Shown piece after piece: positions 1 to 5,018 of a stretch of DNA of 6,533 nt (within the stretch, counting starts at the first letter, position 1; each line of letters starts with the position of its first letter). A program made the position numbers and the translations under genes. Source of the DNA: PVC group bacterium (GTDB lineage: Bacteria > Verrucomicrobiota > Kiritimatiellia > SS1-B-03-39 > PXDE01); NCBI GenBank assembly GCA_003566475.1, contig PXDE01000331.1, forward strand, positions 1 to 6,533, given 5' to 3'. The notes beneath the pieces were generated by a model. It ran no database searches and was not told the DNA's origin. It saw only the letters and a list, made by a program, of their open reading frames with translations.

Positions 1-2
1 GC

Positions 3-1190
3 GAAGGGTTCCGGGCCGTGGGCGAGCCGGACCGGGGCCAGATCCCGGTCTGGGACGGGGAACTCGGCGGCCCCGGTCTGGGCGGCAATCCGCTGCGCAC
101 CGCCGTCCCCGGCCTGGGCGGCTACGCCTGGAGCTGGCCGGCCGGCCTCGAAGGCCAGACCGACACCGTGGTGGTGGCCGCCCCGCCCGCCGTCATGGGT
201 CCCCGGGTGGTGGTTCCGGTGGCCCGGCCGTCGGGCGCGGGCGCTCCCACCGGTCTGACCGCCCTGCAGCCGGGCGATGCCCGCACGGGCCCGGGTTCGC
301 CCCTGTGGATCCACGAGGAACCCGCCGGCATCCACCACAGCCCGGCCATCGTCGGCGACGGGGACACCGCCGCGGTCTACGCCCTGACCGGCCAGGCCGG
401 CCAGGAGGCCCCCCGCGCCCTGATCGCCCTGGGCCTGGCCGACGGCGCCCTCCGCTGGACGACCCCGGTCGGCGCGGACGCGCCCGGGCTGCTGCGGGCC
501 ACCCCGGACCTGGTGCTGGCCGGGGCCGAGGCCGAGACGCTCGCCGCCTGGTCGCCGGACGGGGAGCGCCTCTGGTCGCGGCCCCTGGGGCCGCTGCGCG
601 GGATCTCCCAGGTGGACCAGCACCGGGTGGCGGCGGTGACCGACCTCACCCTGACCCTGCTTGACGCGCCCACCGGCGCGGTCCTGTGGACGGCGCCCCT
701 CGGCGCGTCGGGCCAGGGGTTCGTTCGACTCGACGGCCTGCGCGTGCTGGTGGCCACGGCGGCCGGCGTCCAGGCCCATTCCCTGGTCGACGGATCCGTC
801 CTTCCGGCCGAGGCGTGGTCGCCCCCAGCCCGCGGCGTGGGCTCGCCAGTGATCCTGTCGCGTCACCACCTGGCCTACGTGTCCGACGACCATCATCTGA
901 TCCTGCTCCGCCGCGACACCGGCCTCCCGGCCGCCGCGCCCTTCGGCCCGGTATATCCCGGCCTGCCCCCCATGGTTTCCGGCGACGATCTGCTGGTGAC
1001 CGCGCCGGATGGATCGGTCCAGACGGTAAGCCTGGACGGCGAGGCGTCTCCCGACCGCGTGCTGCGGGCCACCCCCTGGGCCGACGCCTCCTGGATCGGC
1101 GCCCCCGCCGCCCCCGCCGTGTTCTTCCGCACCGGCATCCTCGCCCCCCGCGCGGGGTGGGGGCTGGTGAGCCTGGAGGCCGGACGATGA
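3..1190 (+). CDS. PQQ-type beta-propeller repeat protein, 5' end missing
   Basis: The reading frame is open from the window edge to the TGA at 1188-1190 (395 residues seen). The GTG at 18 is therefore probably internal and the true start lies upstream. Several blades of the PQQ-repeat type are visible. Each has a hydrophobic strand, an Asp-x-x-Gly turn and often a Trp: ALGLADGALRW (about 423-458), AAWSPDGERLW (540-575), TLLDAPTGAVLW (654-689), AHSLVDGS (about 774-797), LLRRDTG (900-920) and VSLDGE (about 1026-1043). This is the fold of PQQ-dependent dehydrogenases and of the BamB-like envelope scaffold. No quinone ligands or dehydrogenase motifs were recognised, so a scaffold or binding role is more likely than catalysis. 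Such proteins are usually exported, but the N-terminus is outside the window, so no signal peptide can be checked. Its stop overlaps the next start by 4 nt, implying co-translation with the phosphotransferase. The fold call is fairly safe; the function is unknown. Confidence 0.65.
   Translation, partial: EGFRAVGEPDRGQIPVWDGELGGPGLGGNPLRTAVPGLGGYAWSWPAGLEGQTDTVVVAAPPAVMGPRVVVPVARPSGAGAPTGLTALQPGDARTGPGSPLWIHEEPAGIHHSPAIVGDGDTAAVYALTGQAGQEAPRALIALGLADGALRWTTPVGADAPGLLRATPDLVLAGAEAETLAAWSPDGERLWSRPLGPLRGISQVDQHRVAAVTDLTLTLLDAPTGAVLWTAPLGASGQGFVRLDGLRVLVATAAGVQAHSLVDGSVLPAEAWSPPARGVGSPVILSRHHLAYVSDDHHLILLRRDTGLPAAAPFGPVYPGLPPMVSGDDLLVTAPDGSVQTVSLDGEASPDRVLRATPWADASWIGAPAAPAVFFRTGILAPRAGWGLVSLEAGR
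1175..1179 (+). promoter_or_regulatory. Shine-Dalgarno site fixing the start at 1187
   Basis: A GGAGG core lies 7 nt before the ATG at 1187, inside the last codons of the beta-propeller gene. The frame of the phosphotransferase is open much further upstream. This site, together with the ATGA overlap and the match of the next residues to the PPDK N-terminus, decides in favour of 1187. Confidence 0.75.
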
Positions 1191-4066
1191 GCCCCCCCGA
1201 CCCGGTGTGGGTGGTGTATTTCGGCGACCCCCCGCCCGAAGGGGCGGGCACGGCCCGCGACCTGCTCGGCGGCAAGGGGGCCAGCCTGGCCGAGATGACC
1301 CGGGCCGGCCTGGCCGTGCCGCCGGGGTTCACCCTGACCACCGCCTGCTGCGAGGCCTACTTCGAGCTGGGACGCCAGTGGCCGGAAGGTCTCGAGGCCC
1401 AGGTCCGCGCCGCCCTGGCCCGCCTCGAGAAGGACACCGGGCTGACCTATGGGAAGGGCGCTCCTCCCCTGCTGCTCAGCGTGCGCAGCGGGGCCGCGCA
1501 TTCCATGCCCGGCATGATGGACACCCTGCTCAACTGCGGGCTCCACCCCGGACTGGCCGGCGAGGCCGCCGACGCGCCCCGCTTCTGGGAGCTGCTGCGC
1601 CAGTTCGTGACCATGGCCGCCAAGGTCTGGCACGGCGCCGAACCGGAGGAGTTCGCGGCCGACGGGCCTCCCGTGCCCGCCGTCTCCCACGACGATCTCC
1701 GCGCCTGGTTCGAGGCCTACCGCCGTCACACCGGCGAGGGGTTCCCCACCGATCCCTGGGAGATCCTGGTCCGCTGCATCAACGCCGTGTTCGACTCCTG
1801 GAACAACGAGCGGGCCGTCGCCTACCGCGACCGCAACCGGATCCGCGGGCTGCGCGGGACGGGGGTCAACGTCCAGGCCATGTTCCCCTCCGAGGTGTCG
1901 GGGATCACCTTCACCCAGGACCCCAACGCCCTCGGGGCCGACCGCATGGTCATCGAGGCCAGCTACGGTCTGGGCGAGGCGGTGGTAAGCGGCGACGTCA
2001 CCCCCGACCGGTTCCTGGTGAGCCGCCGGAGCGGCGACATCGAGACCGTCCTGGGCCAGAAGGCGACCGCCGTGTCGGCCTGGGGCGAGGACGCGGCGAA
2101 GGCCCGTGATCCCGACGCCCCGAGCCTCACCGAGCCCCAGGTTCGCGAGCTGGCCGACCTCTGCCGCAAGATCGAGGACCATTACGGGCATCCGGTGGAC
2201 GTGGAATGGGGGCTGCACCGGGGCCGGTTCGCGCTCCTGCAGGCCCGGGCCATCCGGGGGCTGGACATCGCCCGGGCGGTGGAGCCGCTGCGTCAGGCCG
2301 AGATCGCCCGGCTGCGGGCCGAGGCTGGCGACACCCGGCGGGTCTGGATCACCCACAACCTCGGCGAGACCCTGCGCTTCCCCACCCCGCTCACCTGGGA
2401 CATCGTGTGGCGGTTCATGTCCGGCGACGGCGGGTTCGGCCGCATGTACCAGGCCCTCGGCTACCAGCCCAGCGCCCGAGTGCGCAAGGAGGGGTTCCTG
2501 GAACTCATCGCGGGACGGATCTACGCCGACCCCGACCGTCTGGCCGCCCTGTTCTGGGCCGGGTTCCCGCTCATCTACGACCACGACGAGCTGGCCAAGG
2601 ACAAGGCGCTGCTCGACTCGGCCCCCCGGAAATTCGACCCCGAGCGCACCGACCACACCTTCCTGCGCCGCCTGCCCGGAACCCTGGCCGCCATGATCAA
2701 GGCCAGCCGCCTCCAGAAGCGCGGACGGGCCCGGGCCAAGGTCCGGTACGAGCGCGAGATCCGTCCCGCCTTCGTGGCCTGGGTCGAGGCCGAGCGCCGG
2801 CGGGATCTCACCCGGCTCGAGCCGGAGCGGTTGCTCGGTGTCCTGCGCGACCGGATCCACAAGGTGCTCCACGAGTTCGCCCCGGAATCGCTGCTCCCCG
2901 GGTTCTTCGGCGGCCTCGCCTACGACCGCCTCCAGGCCCGGCTCGTCCAGCTCATGGGCGAGGAGGAAGGCGGCCCCTGGGCCCGCGAGCTCACCCGGGG
3001 GCTCGACGGCGACAGCACCGTCGAGCAGGACATCCGGCTGCACGAGGTCGCCGAGGGCGAATGCACCCTGACCGAGTTCCTGGCCGAGTACGGGCACCGG
3101 GCGGTGGGCGAGATGGAGCTCTCCGCCCCGCGCTGGCGCGAGGATCCCCGCTTTCTGGAGCAATCCCTGGCCCGGATCCGGAGTCACGATGGCCTGCACG
3201 CCCGCGAGTCCTTCCGGAACAACCAGGCGGCGCGGGTCATCGCCGAGTCCAAACTCCCCGAGGCCCTGGCCGCGTGGGGCGGCAGCAGCCTGCTCGAGGA
3301 CATCCGGGCCGATCTCGAACTCGCCCAGGGCCTGCTTCCCTTCCGAGAGTCCGGAAAGCACGACCTCATGCTGGGCTATGAGCTGATTCGGGGCGCCATC
3401 GAGGCGCTCGACACCGCCTTCGGTCTGGCCGGCGACATCTATTTTCTGACCCTCGACGAGCTATCCCGCTTCGAGGCCGAGACCGAAACGCTGAAGAAGA
3501 CGCTGGCCGAGCGGAAGGTGACCTGGCAGGCCGCCCAGCGGCTCGACCTGCCCGACGTGATTGACTCCCGCGACCTCGACCGGCTCGGGCTCCCGCCCGA
3601 GCTGGACCTCGACGCCGACGTGCTCGACGGCGCGGCGGTGGCGGCGGGCTCGGCCACCGGGACCGCCCGAGTCGTCCACAACCCGGCCGAGGCCGGGGAT
3701 CTTGGCGCAGACTATGTGCTGGTCTGCCCTTCCACGGACCCCGGCTGGACGCCCCTCTTTACCGGGGCCCGCGCTCTGGTGGTGGAACGGGGCGGGGTGC
3801 TCAGCCACGGGGCCATCGTGGCCCGCGACTTCGGCATCCCCGCCGTGGTGGTGCCCCACGCCACCAAACTCATCCCGGACGGCCGCCCCATCCGCGTGGA
3901 CGGACAGGCCGGGCGGGTGATTCTGCTGGACGACGAGTCTGTAGCTTCGCCCTCCGCAGGCGTAGCTACCCACGCCAAGGAGGTGACTTCCGCGGAAGTT
4001 GCCGCGCCTTCCGCGGACGCAGCTACGGGAGAGGACGCCGCGACGAGGGAGACCCGCGATGCTTGA
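1187..4066 (+). CDS. Dikinase-type phosphotransferase (PPDK-like ATP-grasp, C-terminal phosphohistidine domain)
   Basis: 959 residues. Residues ~6-230 closely resemble the PPDK N-terminus: GGKGASLAEMT (K30), SVRSGAAHSMPGMMDT (R100), and an FDSWNNERAVAYR stretch near 202-214. Residues ~230-355 look more like PEP synthase or rifampin phosphotransferase: IEASYGLGE, SGDVTPDRF, DVEWG (E340) and LQAR (Q352). K30, R100, E340 and Q352 match the ATP ligands of PPDK with the same spacing, so ATP binding should be intact. The middle (~385-790) is mostly helical and carries family marks: NLGETLRFPTPLTW, YGHRAVGEMEL with PRWREDP, and DIYFLTLDEL. Residues ~808-916 form the mobile domain, with LSHGAIVAR giving catalytic His874. 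The PEP/pyruvate TIM barrel of PPDK and PEP synthase is absent. By analogy with rifampin phosphotransferase, ATP would phosphorylate the His, which passes phosphate to an unknown acceptor. Residues 918-959 are an unusual Ala/Ser-rich tail. The protein is probably cytosolic. It lies in an operon with a propeller and an insertase gene. The family is secure; the substrate is not. Confidence 0.85.
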   Translation: MSPPDPVWVVYFGDPPPEGAGTARDLLGGKGASLAEMTRAGLAVPPGFTLTTACCEAYFELGRQWPEGLEAQVRAALARLEKDTGLTYGKGAPPLLLSVRSGAAHSMPGMMDTLLNCGLHPGLAGEAADAPRFWELLRQFVTMAAKVWHGAEPEEFAADGPPVPAVSHDDLRAWFEAYRRHTGEGFPTDPWEILVRCINAVFDSWNNERAVAYRDRNRIRGLRGTGVNVQAMFPSEVSGITFTQDPNALGADRMVIEASYGLGEAVVSGDVTPDRFLVSRRSGDIETVLGQKATAVSAWGEDAAKARDPDAPSLTEPQVRELADLCRKIEDHYGHPVDVEWGLHRGRFALLQARAIRGLDIARAVEPLRQAEIARLRAEAGDTRRVWITHNLGETLRFPTPLTWDIVWRFMSGDGGFGRMYQALGYQPSARVRKEGFLELIAGRIYADPDRLAALFWAGFPLIYDHDELAKDKALLDSAPRKFDPERTDHTFLRRLPGTLAAMIKASRLQKRGRARAKVRYEREIRPAFVAWVEAERRRDLTRLEPERLLGVLRDRIHKVLHEFAPESLLPGFFGGLAYDRLQARLVQLMGEEEGGPWARELTRGLDGDSTVEQDIRLHEVAEGECTLTEFLAEYGHRAVGEMELSAPRWREDPRFLEQSLARIRSHDGLHARESFRNNQAARVIAESKLPEALAAWGGSSLLEDIRADLELAQGLLPFRESGKHDLMLGYELIRGAIEALDTAFGLAGDIYFLTLDELSRFEAETETLKKTLAERKVTWQAAQRLDLPDVIDSRDLDRLGLPPELDLDADVLDGAAVAAGSATGTARVVHNPAEAGDLGADYVLVCPSTDPGWTPLFTGARALVVERGGVLSHGAIVARDFGIPAVVVPHATKLIPDGRPIRVDGQAGRVILLDDESVASPSAGVATHAKEVTSAEVAAPSADAATGEDAATRETRDA
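3941..4026 (+). repeat. Imperfect direct repeats and palindromes inside the 3' end of the phosphotransferase gene
   Basis: Two 29-nt units, 3941-3969 and 3998-4026, match at 22 of 29 positions. They lie 57 nt (19 codons) apart, so they are in frame and encode VASPSAGVAT and VAAPSADAAT. The first unit is itself an inverted repeat: GTAGCT at one end and AGCTAC at the other, then one mismatch, then CGCC paired with GGCG around a 7-nt loop. Between the units, 3986-3999 (ACTTCCGCGGAAGT) is a perfect 14-bp palindrome, and its TTCCGCGGA core recurs at 4009-4017. The segment starts just after the conserved end of the phosphohistidine domain and supplies most of a low-complexity tail. A dispersed palindromic repeat that was tolerated in frame would explain it, but I cannot identify a named repeat family. 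Confidence 0.6.
4045..4051 (+). promoter_or_regulatory. Shine-Dalgarno site fixing the start at 4059
   Basis: GAGGGAG lies 7 nt before the ATG at 4059, within the last codons of the phosphotransferase gene. The frame is open further up, with a TTG at 3999, but that codon falls in the repeat region. The ATG at 4059 gives a normal membrane-protein N-terminus. Confidence 0.65.
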
Positions 4067-4880
4067 GCGCATCAACGACGGCATCGTGGGCCTGATGGAC
4101 CATGTGCTGGGCTGGATGCTGATCCTGCCCGCGGATCTCCAGATCCTCATCGTGGCCGTTGGCACGGGCGCCATCCTCACGTTCGCCCGGCTCTTCACCA
4201 CCGACCAGGATCTCCTGCGACGGGTGGCGGCGGACAAGAAGCGGCTCAAGGAGCTGCTCCGCGAGGCCAAGGCCCGGAGCGACAAGGAGGCCAAGCGACG
4301 CCATCAGCAGACCATGGCCCAGGTCGCCATGAAGAGCATGAGGGGCGAGGGCAAGCCGCTGCTTCTGGCCCTGCTTCCCATCCTGCTTCTCGCCACCTGG
4401 GCCTTCCGGCGCCTCGAGTTTCATCCCCCCGCGGAGGACGAGGTGGTGGGCTTTGTGCTCTACACGCCCCTGTCCGTGGTAGGCCAGCCGGTGCACCTGG
4501 TGGTGCCCGAGGAGGTGCGGGGCGACGGCGGCGGCTGGGTGCGGGTGGTCGAGCCCGATCCCGCCCCGGACGGCACGGTCATCAACGGCATCGCGGTCTG
4601 GCCCATCCGGGCCGTCGAGGGCGAGCACCGGCTGGTGGCCCGCACCCGCGGCGACTCGTTCGAGCACCCCTACGAAGCGGGCCGGCGCACCTATGGCCCG
4701 CCCCTCATCTTCCACGACCTTGAGCTGGGGTGGGTCACCGAGCTGCGCATGCGCCCGGTGCGGTTTCTCCGCATCGTTCCCGGCATCCCCTTCCTGTTCA
4801 TGCCTCCGTGGATGGTGGCCTACCTCCTCCTCGCCATCCCGTCGGTGCTCCTGATCCGCAAGGTCTTCCGGATCCACTGA
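4059..4880 (+). CDS. EMC3/TMCO1 (DUF106)-family membrane protein, YidC/Oxa1 superfamily
   Basis: 273 residues. TM1 is at ~26-46 (ILIVAVGTGAILTFARLF). A charged helical, probably coiled-coil stretch follows at ~48-96 and is rich in Lys, Arg and Glu, with Met residues near its end (TMAQVAMKSM). TM2 is at ~100-117, beginning KPLLLALLPILLL. A long hydrophilic segment spans ~118-243. TM3 is at ~245-267 (MPPWMVAYLLLAIPSVLLI), ending RKVFRIH. This order is the three-TM core of DUF106/EMC3 proteins: TM1, cytosolic coiled coil with Met residues, TM2, outside loop, then TM3 ending in a basic RK motif. Relatives insert or chaperone membrane proteins, so an insertase-like role in the inner membrane is likely. 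The loop between TM2 and TM3 appears beta-rich (alternating stretches such as PVHLVV, VRVVEP and HRLVAR) and may be an Ig-like domain facing the periplasm. The start overlaps the preceding gene by 8 nt. The family assignment rests on architecture and motif resemblance; the substrate is unknown. Confidence 0.72.
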   Translation: MLERINDGIVGLMDHVLGWMLILPADLQILIVAVGTGAILTFARLFTTDQDLLRRVAADKKRLKELLREAKARSDKEAKRRHQQTMAQVAMKSMRGEGKPLLLALLPILLLATWAFRRLEFHPPAEDEVVGFVLYTPLSVVGQPVHLVVPEEVRGDGGGWVRVVEPDPAPDGTVINGIAVWPIRAVEGEHRLVARTRGDSFEHPYEAGRRTYGPPLIFHDLELGWVTELRMRPVRFLRIVPGIPFLFMPPWMVAYLLLAIPSVLLIRKVFRIH

Positions 4881-4893
4881 CCCGCCCTCCGCC

Positions 4894-4930
4894 CGTCCAG
4901 ACCTTGGACGGTCTCGTCCAGGCCTTGGAC
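4894..4930. repeat. Two tandem 16-bp direct repeats with internal dyads
   Basis: 4894-4909 (CGTCCAGACCTTGGAC) and 4915-4930 (CGTCCAGGCCTTGGAC) differ at one base. They start 21 bp apart, about two helical turns. Each carries GTCCA and TGGAC as inverted half-sites separated by 5 bp. The inner halves can also pair across copies: TGGAC at 4905-4909 with GTCCA at 4916-4920. The last TGGAC (4926-4930) is shared with the left arm of the following dyad. Two binding sites for a dimeric regulator on one DNA face would look like this. An RNA structure at the end of the upstream operon is the alternative. Confidence 0.7.
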
Positions 4931-4963
4931 ACGTAAATGCACGATCGTGGCTTTACGTGTCCA
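4926..4963. promoter_or_regulatory. 38-nt dyad with perfect 12-bp arms and palindromic core (candidate operator)
   Basis: The left arm TGGACACGTAAA (4926-4937) and the right arm TTTACGTGTCCA (4952-4963) are exact reverse complements. The centre, CACGATCGTG (4940-4949), is a perfect 10-bp palindrome sharing the same axis. Only two base pairs on each side (4938-4939 opposite 4950-4951) break the symmetry. The AT-containing inner ends stand out in this GC-rich DNA. No T-run follows the right arm, so it is not a standard intrinsic terminator. The position, 46 nt after one stop and 55 nt before the next ATG, fits an operator for the downstream gene. A palindromic repeat element, or a hairpin marking the 3' end of the upstream mRNA, is also possible. 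Confidence 0.65.
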
Positions 4964-4982
4964 GGTACGCGGGCCGCCGCCC

Positions 4983-5012
4983 TTTACAGTCCACCTTCGC
5001 CGCCTCTAGGGT
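4983..5012 (+). promoter_or_regulatory. Candidate promoter for the downstream membrane-protein gene, possibly leaderless
   Basis: TTTACA (4983-4988) resembles a -35 box at five of six bases. An 18-bp spacer leads to TAGGGT (5007-5012), which keeps only the T, A and final T of a -10 box. The -10-like box ends 6 nt before the ATG at 5019, so transcription would begin at or near the start codon. No convincing Shine-Dalgarno site lies upstream of that ATG, which agrees with a leaderless message. The -35 box sits in TTTACAGTCCA, a degenerate copy of the right arm of the upstream dyad, so a regulator binding the dyad could also contact it. The weak -10 keeps confidence low. Confidence 0.35.
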
Positions 5013-5018
5013 GGCGGC

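Noticed and set aside
686..1186. Upstream extension of the phosphotransferase frame by 167 codons
   Set aside because: The extension is Arg/Pro-rich, lies fully over the propeller gene in another frame, and the ATG at 1187 has a good Shine-Dalgarno site followed at once by PPDK-like N-terminal sequence.
893..3361. An 822-codon open frame on the minus strand, opposite the propeller and phosphotransferase genes
   Set aside because: Its translation is Gly/Pro/Ala-biased with no recognisable motif. Long antisense frames are expected opposite GC-rich codons, and the plus strand carries clear family motifs throughout.
1187..4066. Calling the protein pyruvate phosphate dikinase or PEP synthase
   Set aside because: The N-terminus matches PPDK, but the His domain is at the C-terminus and there is no PEP/pyruvate-binding TIM barrel, so that reaction is not supported.
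1187..4066. Calling the protein a rifampin-resistance phosphotransferase
   Set aside because: Only the domain layout and family motifs agree. The drug-binding middle domain cannot be judged from sequence by eye, and the operon context does not suggest antibiotic resistance.
4023..4877. Minus-strand open frame of 284 codons opposite the EMC3-like gene
   Set aside because: The translation is His/Gly/Asp-rich without motifs, while the plus strand encodes clear membrane segments and a coiled coil.
4894..4930. CRISPR-like repeats
   Set aside because: Only two copies with a 5-nt gap between them, internal dyads and no cas genes. The spacing fits protein-binding sites better.
4926..4963. Intrinsic (Rho-independent) terminator
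   Set aside because: The hairpin is strong, but a T-run is missing on both sides and the 3' flank is GC-rich (GGTACGCGGG).
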